Notes: generated from the letters alone by a model not told the origin. Positions 1-10,397 are shown, counted from the stretch's first letter. The stretch: DNA of 64,000 bases from Actinomycetes bacterium (GCA_029777095.1 JAKOTS010000059.1:1-64000); one strand, 5' to 3'. Translations and numbers: made by a program.

Positions 1-519
1 TTCCGTCATCCCGGTCACGCTGAGCTCGAAGACAAGGCGGCCGCCGACCCGCTGGAGGCGAAGGCCAAGGCCAACGACCTCAACTACGTGAAGCTCGACG
101 GTGAGGTCGGTGTCATCGGCAACGGTGCAGGCCTCGTGATGTCGACGCTCGACGTCGTGGCATACGCCGGCGAAAATCACGGTGGCGTCAAGCCCGCCAA
201 CTTCCTCGACATCGGTGGCGGGGCGTCGGCAGCGGTCATGGCCGCCGGTCTCGACGTGATCCTCGGCGACCCGCAGGTCAAGAGCGTGTTCGTCAACGTC
301 TTCGGTGGCATCACCGCGTGTGACGCCGTGGCGAACGGCATCGTTGGTGCGCTCGAGACGCTTGGCGCAACCGCCACGAAGCCGCTCGTGGTGCGCCTCG
401 ACGGCAACAAGGTGGAGGAGGGGCGTGCGATCCTCGCCGCAGCCAACCACCCGCTCGTGACCATTGCCGCGACGATGGACGAGGGCGCCGACAAGGCTGC
501 CGCGCTCGCCAACGCCTGA
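1..519 (+). CDS. sucC: Succinyl-CoA synthetase (ADP/GDP-forming) beta subunit, 3' part
   Basis: C-terminal 172 residues of the beta subunit of succinate-CoA ligase, which makes ATP or GTP from succinyl-CoA in the TCA cycle. The frame is open from the first base of the window, so the start lies upstream. The visible part covers the end of the ATP-grasp part and the CoA-ligase-like domain, with the family stretches [12 protein letters not shown] and [12 protein letters not shown], and ends in an Ala-rich tail. The alpha subunit gene sucD follows 31 nt later in the same direction, so the two form an operon. Recognition rests on these motifs and the sucD neighbour. High confidence. Confidence 0.96.
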   Translation, partial: FRHPGHAELEDKAAADPLEAKAKANDLNYVKLDGEVGVIGNGAGLVMSTLDVVAYAGENHGGVKPANFLDIGGGASAAVMAAGLDVILGDPQVKSVFVNVFGGITACDAVANGIVGALETLGATATKPLVVRLDGNKVEEGRAILAAANHPLVTIAATMDEGADKAAALANA

Positions 520-550
520 GCCACAGACATCCAAAGAGGAAATTGAAGCT

Positions 551-1453
551 ATGTCTATCTTTCTGAACAAGGACTCCAAGGTCATCGTCCAGGGCATCAC
601 CGGCGGCGAGGGCACCAAGCACACCGCCCTCATGCTCAAGGCCGGTACCCAGGTCGTCGGTGGCGTGAACGCCCGCAAGGCCGGCACCACCGTCAGCCAC
701 ATCGCGGCCGATGGCTCGACGGTCGAGCTGCCCGTCTTCGCGACCGTGGTCGAGGCAATGGCGCAGACCGGGGCAAACGTGTCGGTGGCATTCGTGCCGC
801 CCGCCTTCACCAAGGACGCGATGATCGAGGCGATTGACGCCGAGATCGAGTTGCTCGTCGTCATCACCGAGGGCGTGCCCGTCGGTGACTCGGCCGAAGC
901 CTGGTCGTACCTCCAGTCGAAGGGCAACAAGACGCGCCTTATTGGCCCGAACTGCCCCGGCATCATCACGCCCGGCGAGGCGCTTGCCGGTATCACGCCC
1001 GCAACCATCGCGGGCAAGGGGCCGATCGGACTCGTCTCGAAGTCGGGCACCCTGACGTACCAGATGATGTACGAGCTGCGCGAGATCGGCTTCTCCACCG
1101 CGATCGGCATCGGCGGCGACCCCATCATCGGCACGACGCACATCGACGCGCTCGCCGCGTTCGAGGCCGACCCCGAGACCAAGGCGATCGTCATGATCGG
1201 TGAGATTGGTGGCGACGCCGAAGAGCGCGCGGCCGAGTACATCAAGGCTCACGTCACCAAGCCAGTCGTCGGCTATGTGGCAGGCTTCACCGCTCCCGAG
1301 GGCAAGACCATGGGCCACGCAGGTGCCATCGTCTCGGGCTCGGCCGGCACCGCGCAGGCGAAGAAGGAGGCCCTCGAGGCCGCTGGCGTCAAGGTCGGCA
1401 AGACGCCGTCTGAGACCGCAGATCTCATGCGCGAGGTCATCGCCGCGCTGTAA
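551..1453 (+). CDS. sucD: Succinyl-CoA synthetase alpha subunit
   Basis: 300-aa alpha subunit of succinate-CoA ligase. The N-terminal CoA-binding Rossmann domain carries the VQGITGGEG loop. The C-terminal ligase domain holds the phosphohistidine in TMGHAGAIV (His256), which relays phosphate from succinyl-phosphate to the nucleotide. I chose the ATG at 551 because AGAGGA ends about 10 nt upstream and [15 protein letters not shown] matches the normal family N-terminus; the open frame reaches further upstream, but that would overlap sucC. Length is typical. It is the last gene of the sucCD operon and is followed by a rho-independent terminator. Confidence 0.97.
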   Translation: MSIFLNKDSKVIVQGITGGEGTKHTALMLKAGTQVVGGVNARKAGTTVSHIAADGSTVELPVFATVVEAMAQTGANVSVAFVPPAFTKDAMIEAIDAEIELLVVITEGVPVGDSAEAWSYLQSKGNKTRLIGPNCPGIITPGEALAGITPATIAGKGPIGLVSKSGTLTYQMMYELREIGFSTAIGIGGDPIIGTTHIDALAAFEADPETKAIVMIGEIGGDAEERAAEYIKAHVTKPVVGYVAGFTAPEGKTMGHAGAIVSGSAGTAQAKKEALEAAGVKVGKTPSETADLMREVIAAL

Positions 1454-1467
1454 GACTCGCAACATGG

Positions 1468-1501
1468 GCGGGGCACATCCTTCGGGGCGTGCCCCGCTTT
1501 T
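1468..1501 (+). terminator. Rho-independent terminator of sucCD
   Basis: Perfect 9-bp stem GCGGGGCAC / GTGCCCCGC (1468-1476 with 1489-1497), 12-nt loop, followed by TTTT. It lies 15 nt after the sucD stop and before the convergent hydrolase gene. Confidence 0.85.
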
Positions 1502-1559
1502 GCGTTGGTGCTCGTTTCGGTATGTCCCGTTCCTGAGCCGTACTCAGACCCCGCCGTAC

Positions 1560-4331
1560 TCAGACCCCGCCAAGCTCGATCAGCGCCTCGCGATAGCTCG
1601 GCGTGCGGTAGTAGGTGTTGTGGGTGGCGATGTCGACCATGTAGCCACTCGGGTCGACCTCTTCGGCGAAGCGATCCACGGCGTTTGGAACCGTGCTCAC
1701 GGCGGGAAACCCGAGGTAGTCGCTGAGTCGCCAGAGGCTCACCCAGCGCACGCCTGATCCTGCGGTGCCGTGGTGCAACAGGGTGCCGGTCAGGCGACCG
1801 GTGTGCGTCGCGGATGCTGCGGCTGGGGCATCCGCAAACAGCCCTGGTACCCCCTGCTTCGCGGACGCCAGCTCGGCGTCGAAATCGCGCAGCCACGGGT
1901 CGGGTGTGCGCCACGGGAGCGCGCCGAGGGTCGGTCCGAGGCTCGGGCGATTGCCAAGGACCTCGGACCCCAGCAGCTCTGGAAAGATGCGTCCGAAGAA
2001 CGCACGAAACTGCACACCGAACGTGAGCAACGAGACGCGCGACAGCGCCGAAGCGGTCTCGGGATGGCTGGCGAGGATGCCGAGCGACGAGACCGCCAAC
2101 ACCCCGCCCATACTGTGTGCGGCGAGCACGGCGCTTCGGGTGGGGCTGGCGCTCAGCCATTCGAACAGGCGGCCGGCGATTTCAGGCACCGCGCGCTCGG
2201 CGTAGCACGGGGGCCCAAAGGGGTGGCCGGTGCGCGGCAGGTAGCACGCGATGTCCCACACGATGCCGAGTGGGCGCTCGCCGCGCCCCATCGTTCCGCT
2301 GACCAGGACCGCGACGAGCACGATTCCCAGCACCGCGAGCAACGGTGCCGCAAGAGTGATCAGCGCGGCAACCAGCACCGTCCCGATCCAGGGCACCTGG
2401 CGCAACAGTGCGTCGTCGGCGACATGGCCATAGACGCCCCACACGATGCCAGCGAGCAGGCCAGCGGCGAGGCCGAACGCGACCACCCGCACGCCCGCTT
2501 CGGCGAGATGGATGCGCGCGGCGCTCGCCCGCTTCGCCAGCACGCGATTGGTGAGCACGATCGGCGAGACCGGCAGCACCCCGTGAGCCACCGGGGCAAT
2601 CGGGCGTGAATCGGCGGGCGCTGGCTCGCGCGGGTCGGGTGCGACGGGCGCCCGCCAGGCGATCGCGCGGTGACGGGTGGTCCGTACGGCGATCAGCCAG
2701 ACCAGCGCGATGAGGGTGCCGATCACGATGCCGAGGATCAGAGTCGTGCCCAGTGCGAGATAGGTGCTCGACACGCTGAGGCCGGGCAGGTCGCTCGCGA
2801 GCTGCGCCGCGCTGGCCGCGCCGTTGAGCCAGTCGCCGACCGTGACGACGACGATGCAGCTCGCGCCCACCGCGACCGCCAGGGCGAGCACCATCAACAC
2901 CGCCGGGGCGCAGCCGCCCCACGCCGTGTGTCGTCGGTCGCCGTGCACGTCTGCAGAACTGCGCGCCGCCGATTCGCGCACCCGGCCAGATCCGCGCCAG
3001 AACAGCCCGCCGACGGCGATCGCGCCCAGCAGCACGACGATGACGAGCGGCATGAGCCCGGCGCCCACCATGCGTGTGGGTGCGCCCGGGCCGGATGGAC
3101 CGAGCACACCGAGCGCGCCGAGCCCCACGACGAAGATGACGCAAGCGGGGGTGAGCAGCCAGGCGCTCGACAGGTGCATGAGCCGCCGCACACCTTCGAA
3201 CGTGCTCGCCGCTTCTTCGGGCTCGATGCCCATCGTGCGGGTGCGATAGACGGCGATGACCGAAAGGATCAGGCCGAGTACGCTCAGGGCCCACAGCACG
3301 CCGAACAACCAGAACGTCCAGTCGCCGGAGGCAAAGGCCGGGGCGAGGCATCCGCTCGTGAATACCCGCCCGACCCCGTCGCAATTGGAGTGCCAGGCGA
3401 TGACCGCGTGACCGCTGGTGAAGGCCGAGGTGAGCAGCAGACCCGCAGCGAGATGGATGGCGGCGAGGTTGCGGCTCTGTCGGTTCGACCAGAATCCCGG
3501 TGCCGCGAGCAGCGCCGGGCCCGCTGGTGCCGTGCGGCGGGCCGTCAGCATATCGGCCACCCCGTCGGCGCCCTGCACGTCACCGGCGGGGTCGGTTGCG
3601 ATGCCCGGGAGCACGTCGTATCGCAGGCGCGAGACGTACGAAAGCATCCAGAGCGCACCGACGGCGAGCGCTGGGCCGAGCGAGAAGAGCGCGAGACGTG
3701 TGCCCTCGTTCGTCCGCGCGAAGGGCTCCAACAGCGGAGCAATCGGCGCGCAGCGTGCCGTGTCGGGCAGACATTGGAGGGCCAGGAGGTCGAGGCTCAG
3801 GGACGCCGCGGTGCAGACGAACAGCAGCGTCAGCAGGAGCCCGAACACGCGAGTCGAGCCTGCGAAGAATCTGTGCCGTTCTTCGATGGATGCCTCGGGG
3901 AGCCGCCACGTCCACTGCACAGCATTCGCGATCCCAAACGGCAGCAGGAGTGCGTAGAAGATTCGCGCGACCCCGCCGGCGATGATGGAGAGCGGCCCGG
4001 CATCGCCGACATTGGGCGTCGTGCGCACCATGCCGCCCCAGGAATATGCTTCGCGCGTGATGCCCGGGGGCACGAAGCCACGCTGGCCAGGCGTATGGGT
4101 TTGGGCCGAAGCGGCGGTCGGTCGCCAGAAGCTGCCGAGCTTGTCGCCGGCGACGAGTTCGACTTCGGAGGGCCGCAAATCGAGCAGGTCGTATGCCGTC
4201 GTGTTGTTGACCCCGTGCACGCGAAGTTCGAGCACATCGCCGCCTGGCGGCAGTGGCGGCAGTGGCGGCGGTGACGTCGTCGGCGCGGCCTTGGGCGTCT
4301 TGCCGATGGTCAGGCTTGCTTTGATCGCCAT
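1560..4331 (-). CDS. Large membrane protein with a serine-hydrolase (lipase-like) box
   Basis: About 923 residues, function unknown. It opens with a short Pro-rich segment, then ELRVHGVNNT, a stretch I know from large actinobacterial membrane proteins of alpha/beta-hydrolase type. Many hydrophobic segments follow across the middle, and near the C-terminus there is LAAHSMGGVLAVSS, a G/AxSxG nucleophile elbow. A membrane-bound esterase or lipase-like enzyme is an inference from this box; I could not place the Asp and His of a triad. The start is ATG 4331 (or ATG 4334 directly before it), 5 nt after AAGGGGG; a longer frame exists but lacks a ribosome site. It sits on the opposite strand between sucD and the perM-like gene, which are neighbours in mycobacteria. 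The stop lies in a 16-bp tandem duplication (1540-1571). Confidence 0.8.
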   Translation of the reverse strand: MAIKASLTIGKTPKAAPTTSPPPLPPLPPGGDVLELRVHGVNNTTAYDLLDLRPSEVELVAGDKLGSFWRPTAASAQTHTPGQRGFVPPGITREAYSWGGMVRTTPNVGDAGPLSIIAGGVARIFYALLLPFGIANAVQWTWRLPEASIEERHRFFAGSTRVFGLLLTLLFVCTAASLSLDLLALQCLPDTARCAPIAPLLEPFARTNEGTRLALFSLGPALAVGALWMLSYVSRLRYDVLPGIATDPAGDVQGADGVADMLTARRTAPAGPALLAAPGFWSNRQSRNLAAIHLAAGLLLTSAFTSGHAVIAWHSNCDGVGRVFTSGCLAPAFASGDWTFWLFGVLWALSVLGLILSVIAVYRTRTMGIEPEEAASTFEGVRRLMHLSSAWLLTPACVIFVVGLGALGVLGPSGPGAPTRMVGAGLMPLVIVVLLGAIAVGGLFWRGSGRVRESAARSSADVHGDRRHTAWGGCAPAVLMVLALAVAVGASCIVVVTVGDWLNGAASAAQLASDLPGLSVSSTYLALGTTLILGIVIGTLIALVWLIAVRTTRHRAIAWRAPVAPDPREPAPADSRPIAPVAHGVLPVSPIVLTNRVLAKRASAARIHLAEAGVRVVAFGLAAGLLAGIVWGVYGHVADDALLRQVPWIGTVLVAALITLAAPLLAVLGIVLVAVLVSGTMGRGERPLGIVWDIACYLPRTGHPFGPPCYAERAVPEIAGRLFEWLSASPTRSAVLAAHSMGGVLAVSSLGILASHPETASALSRVSLLTFGVQFRAFFGRIFPELLGSEVLGNRPSLGPTLGALPWRTPDPWLRDFDAELASAKQGVPGLFADAPAAASATHTGRLTGTLLHHGTAGSGVRWVSLWRLSDYLGFPAVSTVPNAVDRFAEEVDPSGYMVDIATHNTYYRTPSYREALIELGGV

Positions 4332-4479
4332 CATTGCCCCCTTGGAGGTGCCGCCCGGATGTGAGCACACCGTAGCGCCGCGGCGAACAGCGCGCAATGC
4401 CCTCAGAAGCCTGCGGGACGGCGGCGCACGCGGTGTGTTTCACTGCAGTGTCGGCACGCGCGGGTAGGGTCGATCGGGC

Positions 4480-5736
4480 ATGCATCGCCTGATCGTTTCC
4501 CTCCTTGCCGCGCTCGACGCGGTGATCGTCGTTGCCGTCGCGCTCCTGGTCGCCCTCGCGCCCCTCGCGGTCGTCTGGATCGTCGTGTTTGGCACCGCCG
4601 CCGACTGGTCGGCGCTCTGGCCGACGGGTGCCTCGGTCTGGATGCTCGGCAACCTCGTGCCGCTCGGCGTCACGATCCCCGAGACGCTTGCGATTCCGCT
4701 CGGAATTGCTCAGGATGCTGCATCCTTCACCATCGCTCTCGCGCCCTTGGCTTTCGCAGCGTTCACGGTGATCTTTGGCGTGAAATCGGGCGGGCGAGCG
4801 GCCCGTGCCGGCTCGTGGCTCTCGGGGTGGATCGGTGGCACGCTCGCGTTCGGCGCCATGGCGGCCGGCGTCGCCCTCACCGCCTCGAATGAGGTCGTGG
4901 CGTACGAGGTGTGGCAGGCAATTCTCATCCCCACAGCGATATATGCCGGCGCGGTACTCGGTGGCGGCGTCGTGACCGCGTGGCGCACGGGCGACGACTT
5001 TGTGATCGACCGGCTCCGGCTTGCTAACGAAACGGTGGCGCCCGCATGGCGCCCCGTCGTCCCTCTGATCGCGCGGGGGAGCGCCGTCGCGGTCACCTCG
5101 GTGATCGGCATCGGCGCGCTGCTCGTCGCGCTCTCGTTGGTGCTGCACGGCGATCAGATCGTCACGCTGTTTCAGACGGCACACGTCGACGCGCTCGGTG
5201 CGACCGTGTTGACGCTCGGTCAGGCCGCCTACCTCCCGACCTTCATTGGCTGGGCGATCGCGTGGGTTGCGGGCCCGGGCTTTGCACTCGGGACCGGCAC
5301 CGTGGTCTCACCGGTCGGCACCCAGCTCGGCGTTGTGCCCGGGATTCCCGTGCTCGGCGCGCTTCCCGAATCGAGCACACCCTGGTTGCTGGTGGTCGTG
5401 CTGTTGCCGATTGCCGCCGGTGCGCTTGCAGGTTGGGTGTGCCGGTCGATCCTCGCGCAGGCCGGTCTTGACGCGCGCACGTCGCCGCGCCTGGTGATCG
5501 CGCTCGGCATCGCCACCGTCGCGGGTGCGGCGGGTGCGCTGATCGCGCTGGCGACCTCCGGCTCGGCTGGCCCCGGCTCGCTCGCGCACGTCGGCCCAGA
5601 GCCCGGGCCACTCGCACTCACGCTCGCAGTCGAGGTGCTCATCGGTGCCGCGATCCTCCTGCTGTCGCCTCGGGGCGCGGTGCCCGAACGCGATGCAGCC
5701 CCCGCAGTTGTCGCCGGTCCCGACCCGGCGCGGTAG
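4480..5736 (+). CDS. perM: PerM-like polytopic membrane protein (DUF6350 family)
   Basis: 418-aa integral membrane protein with about ten hydrophobic segments and no recognisable catalytic motif. Family assignment rests on character and position: in Mycobacterium tuberculosis the homologous slot between sucD and purN-purH holds PerM (Rv0955), a cell-division-linked membrane protein. The role here is transferred by synteny, not shown by motif. The C-terminus is a short soluble Ala/Pro-rich tail. Start at ATG 4480; there is no Shine-Dalgarno sequence, but TAGGGT (4465-4470) lies 9 nt upstream, so the mRNA may have almost no leader. purN begins about 55 nt after the stop. Confidence 0.75.
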   Translation: MHRLIVSLLAALDAVIVVAVALLVALAPLAVVWIVVFGTAADWSALWPTGASVWMLGNLVPLGVTIPETLAIPLGIAQDAASFTIALAPLAFAAFTVIFGVKSGGRAARAGSWLSGWIGGTLAFGAMAAGVALTASNEVVAYEVWQAILIPTAIYAGAVLGGGVVTAWRTGDDFVIDRLRLANETVAPAWRPVVPLIARGSAVAVTSVIGIGALLVALSLVLHGDQIVTLFQTAHVDALGATVLTLGQAAYLPTFIGWAIAWVAGPGFALGTGTVVSPVGTQLGVVPGIPVLGALPESSTPWLLVVVLLPIAAGALAGWVCRSILAQAGLDARTSPRLVIALGIATVAGAAGALIALATSGSAGPGSLAHVGPEPGPLALTLAVEVLIGAAILLLSPRGAVPERDAAPAVVAGPDPAR

Positions 5737-5792
5737 CCGGCCCGGGCGGCGACCCGAAAATCCTGGTCGCGCGGCGCGGATAGACTATGCGG

Positions 5793-6395
5793 GTGCTCAC
5801 GGTCGCGGTTTTGATTTCTGGCGCGGGATCCAACCTCCGTGCGCTGCTTGAGGCCGCCTCCGCGCCTGACTACCCCGCCCGCATTATTGCGATTGGCGCG
5901 GATCGCGAAGCGGCGGGTTTCGAGCACGCCGAAGCGTTCGGCATCCCGACCTTCCTGGTGCCCTTCCGCGAGTTCGAAAGCCGCGAGGCCTGGGGCCGCG
6001 AGCTGGGCGTGCAGCTGGCCGCCTGGCAGCCCGACCTCGTTGTGCTCAGCGGAATGATGCGGCTGTTGCCGGCCGATCTTGTTGCACAGTGGGCGCCGCG
6101 CATCATCAACACGCACCCCGCCTACCTTCCCGAGTTTCCTGGTGCGCACGGCGTGCGCGATGCGATCGCGTCGGGCACGACACAGACCGGTGCGAGCGTC
6201 ATCGTGGTCGACCACGGCATCGACTCGGGCCCGATCCTCGCCCAGGAGCGCATCGCGATCCTTCCCGGCGATGATGAGGCCGCGCTGCACGAGCGCATCA
6301 AGCCCGTCGAACGGCGTCTGCTGATCGACGTTGTGCGACGCATTGCCACCGGCGAGATTGACCTGTCAGCGGCGACGGCCGCGGCATCCAACTAA
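5793..6395 (+). CDS. purN: Phosphoribosylglycinamide formyltransferase
   Basis: Transfers formyl from 10-formyl-THF to GAR, the third step of purine synthesis. It has the GART motifs: [12 protein letters not shown] near the N-terminus, catalytic Asn and His in [11 protein letters not shown], and the Asp of VDHGIDSGP. About 200 aa, normal length. Two starts are possible: ATG 5787 or GTG 5793. I prefer GTG 5793 because TAGACT (5781-5786) is a good -10 box with 6 nt to that GTG, the leaderless spacing seen elsewhere in this window, and because [10 protein letters not shown] then matches the usual family start; no Shine-Dalgarno sequence is visible. purH follows 46 nt downstream. Confidence 0.95.
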   Translation: MLTVAVLISGAGSNLRALLEAASAPDYPARIIAIGADREAAGFEHAEAFGIPTFLVPFREFESREAWGRELGVQLAAWQPDLVVLSGMMRLLPADLVAQWAPRIINTHPAYLPEFPGAHGVRDAIASGTTQTGASVIVVDHGIDSGPILAQERIAILPGDDEAALHERIKPVERRLLIDVVRRIATGEIDLSAATAAASN

Positions 6396-6441
6396 TCATT
6401 TTTCGTTTCACCCGACACCAACACGAAGGAGCCGCATCGAG

Positions 6442-8049
6442 ATGAGCGGGCCCAGCCACGACAAGTCCCTGTTCCGCGACCGCGATGTTGTGCCCGTGCG
6501 CCGGGCGCTCATCTCTGTCAGCGATAAGACCGGCCTGCTTGAGCTCGCCGCGGCGATTGCGGCGCAGGGGATCGAGATCGTCTCGACAGGTTCGACCGCG
6601 GCCGCGATTCGCGGTGCGGGTCACGAGGTCACCGATGTTGCGACGATCACCGGGTTCCCCGAGTCGCTCGATGGTCGCGTGAAGACGCTGCACCCGAGCG
6701 TCCACGCGGGTCTGCTAGCCGACCTTCGTCTCGCCTCGCACGAGCAGCAGCTCGCCGACCTCGACATCGCGCCCTTCGAGCTCGTGATCGTCAACCTCTA
6801 CCCGTTCGTCGAGACGGTCGCCTCGGGCGCCGAGGGCGACGACGTGGTCGAGCAGATCGACATCGGTGGCCCGGCAATGGTGCGCGCATCGGCAAAGAAC
6901 TACGCCAACGTTGCGATCGTGACCTCGCCCGAGTCGTACCCGCAGGTCATCGCAGGCCTCATCGCCGGCGGCAGCACCCTGTTGCAGCGCCGCGAGCTCG
7001 CCGCCCGCGCATTCGCGCACACCGCCGCGTACGACGCTGCAGTTGCCGCCTGGTTCTCTGAGGGTTCGCTGCAGGACCCGCGCTCGCTGCCCCAGTCGCT
7101 CACGATCAAGGCCGAGCGCCTGCAGGTGCTGCGCTACGGCGAAAACTCGCACCAGCGCGCCGCGCTCTACACGCGCCAGGGCGGCCACGGCATCGCCCAG
7201 GCGACGCAGCTGCAGGGCAAGGAGATGAGCTACAACAACTACGTCGACGCCGATGCCGCGCTGCGCACGGCGTACGACATGGTGCTCCCGGCCGTCGCGA
7301 TCATCAAGCACGCAAACCCCTGCGGCATCGCGGTCTCGGCCCCGAAGGCCGCCGACCCGATCGCCAGCGCGCACCTGCGTGCCCACGAATGCGACCCGAT
7401 CTCGGCATTCGGCGGCGTCATCGCCGCGAACCGTGTGGTCACGCTGAAGATGGCCGAAAACCTGAAAGACATCTTCACCGAGGTCATCGTGGCCCCCGGG
7501 TTCGAGCCGGCAGCCCTCGAGGTGTTCCGCGCGAAGAAGAACCTGCGCCTGCTCCAGCTCCCGCTCGACTGGCGCCAGGAACGCATGGATGTGCGTCTCG
7601 TCTCGGGTGGCCTGCTCCTGCAGGATGCCGACCGCTTCGCCGACGACATCGAGTCGGTCGCGACCAACTGGGAGCTCGTCAGCGGCGAGCGCCCCGACGC
7701 TGCCGGCATGACCGATCTCATCTTCGCCTGGAAGTCGTGCCGCGCGGTCAAGTCGAACGCGATCGTGCTCGCCAAGGGCAGCGCGACCGTCGGTATCGGC
7801 ATGGGCCAGGTCAACCGCGTCGACTCGTGCCGCCTCGCCGTCGAGCGTGCCGGTGCACGCGCGGCGGGTTCGGTTGCGGCATCCGATGCCTTCTTCCCCT
7901 TCGCCGATGGCCCCCAGGTGCTGCTCGATGCCGGCGTCACGGCGATCGTGCAGCCCGGCGGTTCGGTGCGCGACGATGAGGTCATTGCCGCCGCCCGCGA
8001 GGCCGGCGTCACGATGTTCTTCACGGGAGAGCGTCACTTCTTCCACTGA
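6442..8049 (+). CDS. purH: Bifunctional AICAR transformylase / IMP cyclohydrolase
   Basis: 535-aa enzyme for the last two steps of IMP synthesis. The N-terminal MGS-like IMP cyclohydrolase domain (about residues 15-150) starts [13 protein letters not shown] and has the GRVKTLHP loop. The C-terminal AICAR formyltransferase domain contains [12 protein letters not shown] and the Lys-His pair of IIKHANPCG (Lys289, His290). Start ATG 6442 has GAAGGA 12 nt upstream; the frame is open further upstream but would overlap purN. Same operon as purN. A 12-bp hairpin follows the stop. Confidence 0.97.
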   Translation: MSGPSHDKSLFRDRDVVPVRRALISVSDKTGLLELAAAIAAQGIEIVSTGSTAAAIRGAGHEVTDVATITGFPESLDGRVKTLHPSVHAGLLADLRLASHEQQLADLDIAPFELVIVNLYPFVETVASGAEGDDVVEQIDIGGPAMVRASAKNYANVAIVTSPESYPQVIAGLIAGGSTLLQRRELAARAFAHTAAYDAAVAAWFSEGSLQDPRSLPQSLTIKAERLQVLRYGENSHQRAALYTRQGGHGIAQATQLQGKEMSYNNYVDADAALRTAYDMVLPAVAIIKHANPCGIAVSAPKAADPIASAHLRAHECDPISAFGGVIAANRVVTLKMAENLKDIFTEVIVAPGFEPAALEVFRAKKNLRLLQLPLDWRQERMDVRLVSGGLLLQDADRFADDIESVATNWELVSGERPDAAGMTDLIFAWKSCRAVKSNAIVLAKGSATVGIGMGQVNRVDSCRLAVERAGARAAGSVAASDAFFPFADGPQVLLDAGVTAIVQPGGSVRDDEVIAAAREAGVTMFFTGERHFFH

Positions 8050-8065
8050 TTCACCCTGTGCTCGT

Positions 8066-8098
8066 CTTCGCGTGCCAGCGCCGTTTTGGCGCGCGAAG
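8066..8098 (+). terminator. Hairpin downstream of purH, probable terminator
   Basis: Arms CTTCGCGtGCCA (8066-8077) and TGGCgCGCGAAG (8087-8098) pair over 12 positions with one T-G wobble, leaving a 9-nt loop. No T-run follows, as is common in high-GC actinobacteria. It lies 16 nt after the purH stop. Confidence 0.55.
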
Positions 8099-8171
8099 GC
8101 GGGCATTCTGCACAAATGGTGATGTCCGATTTCCGCGAGTGGATGCCGCATCCCCGTGACAGGCTGAAGTC

Positions 8172-9653
8172 ATGTCGGTCACAGCACACCCTCAAGCATC
8201 GATGTCATTCGATGAGCGGTACCGTGTGATCGAGTCGCGCGACCCGCGCTTTGACGGGCAGTTTGTCAGCGCCGTGCGCAGCACCGGAATCTACTGCCGG
8301 CCGAGCTGTCCCGCGCGCACAGCGCGGCGTGAGAACGTCTCGTTTTTTCCCACCTCCGCCGCCGCGCACGAGGCGGGTTACCGTGCCTGCAAGCGCTGCC
8401 TGCCCGAAGCTGCACCGGGCTCGCCCGAATGGAACGTGCGCAGCGACGTGGCGGCCCGCGCGATGCGCCTGATCGCCGACGGGCTGGTCGAGCGCGAAGG
8501 CGTGCCCGGGCTCGCCGCGCAGCTCGGCTATTCGACGCGCCATCTCACCCGTGTGCTGAATTCCGAGCTTGGCGCGGGGCCACTCGCCCTCAGCCGCGCG
8601 CACCGGTCACACACCGCGCGCATGCTGCTCGTTGGCACCGACCTCTCGATGGCTGACGTGGCATTCTCGGCCGGGTTCGCCAGCATCAGACAGTTCAACG
8701 CGACGGTGCGGGAGGTCTACGACATGGCGCCGATGCAGTTGCGGGCGCGGCGTCGCGAACCCGTCTCTGCGCTTCCCGGAGCGATCGATCTCGTGCTCCC
8801 GCACCGCGGGCCGATGGATGCAACGGCGATTTTCGCGTGGCAGCAGGCGCGCGATATCGCCGGCGTCACGGCCAGCACGCCCACGTGCTACGCGCGTACG
8901 CAACGCCTGCCCGGCGGCCCCGCATGGTTCGAGCTGCGCCTCGACGAGTCGGGCGATGTGCCCCGCATGCGCCTTCGTGCGCGGCTGACGAGCCTCGGCG
9001 ATCTCGCGACGCTGGTGGCACGGGCCCGGCGGCTTTTTGACCTGGATGCCGACCCTTTGGCGACCGAAGCGGAGCTGTCGAAGCATCCCGAACTTGCTGC
9101 GGCCATCGCTGCGCGACCCGGGCTCCGTGTGCCGGGTGCCGTCGACCCCCACGAGATGCTCATTCGGGCGATGATCGGGCAGCAGATTTCGGTCGCGGCG
9201 GCCCGGACCGCGCTAACGCGGCTGACCGATGTGCTGGGCGAACGCATCGAGCCGTATCAGGGACTCGACCGGCTGTTTCCGTCTATGGAGGCAATCGCCG
9301 ATCGCGGCGCGGAGGTCTTGCGCGGCCCCGCGGCGCGTATTCGCGCGATCACCAATGTCGCCGCGGCGCTGGCCTCGGGCGAGCTCACGCTCAGCGCCGG
9401 TGACGACAACGACGAACAGCGCCGAAGGCTCCTGGCGATGCCCGGCATCGGGCCGTGGACCGCAGACTACGTGCGGATGCGCGTCACCGGCGACCCAGAT
9501 GTGTTTCTGCCGGGCGATGCCGCCGTGCGAAACGGTGCGAAGAAGCTCGGCCTGCCGAGCACCCCGGCGGCGCTCGCCGAGTGGAGCAAACGCGCCGCAC
9601 CGTGGCGGAGCTACCTGACCGCACACCTCTGGCGCGTCCTCGCACCCTTCTAG
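8172..9653 (+). CDS. alkA: Ada/AraC-AlkA chimera: 3-methyladenine DNA glycosylase II with Ada N-terminus
   Basis: 493-aa DNA repair and regulatory protein. Residues 13-85 form an Ada-type zinc domain with Cys42, Cys46, Cys73 and Cys76 (GIYCRPSC and RACKRCLP); in Ada, the first cysteine takes the methyl group from methylphosphotriesters. Residues about 90-200 are an AraC-type double HTH ([16 protein letters not shown]). The rest is the AlkA N-terminal domain plus a HhH-GPD glycosylase ([15 protein letters not shown]) with the catalytic Asp in FLPGDAAVR (Asp449). By family knowledge it excises alkylated purines and can act as a methyl-activated transcription factor. Ogt follows at 90 nt. Start ATG 8172 lacks a clear Shine-Dalgarno sequence. 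Confidence 0.92.
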   Translation: MSVTAHPQASMSFDERYRVIESRDPRFDGQFVSAVRSTGIYCRPSCPARTARRENVSFFPTSAAAHEAGYRACKRCLPEAAPGSPEWNVRSDVAARAMRLIADGLVEREGVPGLAAQLGYSTRHLTRVLNSELGAGPLALSRAHRSHTARMLLVGTDLSMADVAFSAGFASIRQFNATVREVYDMAPMQLRARRREPVSALPGAIDLVLPHRGPMDATAIFAWQQARDIAGVTASTPTCYARTQRLPGGPAWFELRLDESGDVPRMRLRARLTSLGDLATLVARARRLFDLDADPLATEAELSKHPELAAAIAARPGLRVPGAVDPHEMLIRAMIGQQISVAAARTALTRLTDVLGERIEPYQGLDRLFPSMEAIADRGAEVLRGPAARIRAITNVAAALASGELTLSAGDDNDEQRRRLLAMPGIGPWTADYVRMRVTGDPDVFLPGDAAVRNGAKKLGLPSTPAALAEWSKRAAPWRSYLTAHLWRVLAPF

Positions 9654-9743
9654 GGGTCTCAGGGCAGATTTCGGCCCCCGGCGCGGCTCGCCGGACGGAC
9701 AATAGAACCGCGCAACACGCAACACCCAAACCAAGGAACACGC

Positions 9744-10259
9744 ATGGACGACATGACAGCACTCATCGAGCGCATCCCCACCCCCGACGGCACGCTCATC
9801 GTGGTCGCCGACGCCGCCGATCGCGTGCTCGGCGCCGGGTGGTCAGCGGATGCCGCGGTCGTCGTCGACCGCATCCACCCTTCGCTCCGCCCGGCCTCAT
9901 GGGTCGAGGCAGAAACGGCCGGCGGTGCGGCCGCCCGCGCGTATTACGGCGGTGACCTCGCGGCCCTCGACGTGGTCGAGGTGCGCCAGCGCGGGACTGC
10001 CTTGCAGGAGGCCGGATGGGCGGCGCTGCGGCGCATCACGCCGGGCGAACCGCTGAGCTACGGCGAGTTTGCGGCCGCGCTCGGCGCGCCGAGCGCGGTG
10101 CGGGCCGCGGCATCCATCTGCGCGAAAAATGCGCCCGCGCTGTTCGTGCCGTGCCATCGCGTGCTGCGCGCCGACGGTTCACTCGGCGGTTTCGCCTGGG
10201 GCGTTGACGTCAAGCGCGCGCTGCTCGAGCGCGAACGGGCGCCGCGGGGAGCCGCCTAG
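9744..10259 (+). CDS. ogt: Methylated-DNA--protein-cysteine S-methyltransferase
   Basis: 171-aa O6-alkylguanine-DNA alkyltransferase, a suicide repair enzyme. Acceptor Cys137 lies in FVPCHRVLRADG, with the helix-turn-helix region PLSYGEFAAALGAPSAVRAA before it. Where most homologues have a GNP-type turn before PCHR, this one has KNAPALFVPCHRV, a mild divergence. Start ATG 9744 has AAGGA about 9 nt upstream; ATG 9753 is an alternative. It sits just after the Ada-AlkA chimera, so the pair forms a small alkylation-repair group and may respond to it. Confidence 0.93.
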   Translation: MDDMTALIERIPTPDGTLIVVADAADRVLGAGWSADAAVVVDRIHPSLRPASWVEAETAGGAAARAYYGGDLAALDVVEVRQRGTALQEAGWAALRRITPGEPLSYGEFAAALGAPSAVRAAASICAKNAPALFVPCHRVLRADGSLGGFAWGVDVKRALLERERAPRGAA

Positions 10260-10397
10260 CAATCCCTCCGGGGAGCCGCCCGCACCCCGCGAAGCGCGCG
10301 CCCGCTTGCGCGCGTGGCGTTCACGCGTATCCTGGAAGGCTGTCGCGCGACAACCTTGCCGCGCCACGACCTGTGCGTCACGAACGCACCAAGGACC

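Noticed and set aside
311..1465. Long open frame antisense to sucC/sucD
   Set aside because: GC-rich third positions make antisense frames open by chance; the product is Arg/His/Asp-rich without motifs and overlaps two certain genes. The same reasoning was applied to long antisense frames over purH, ppk, the ABC exporter, purU, glyA and pst genes.
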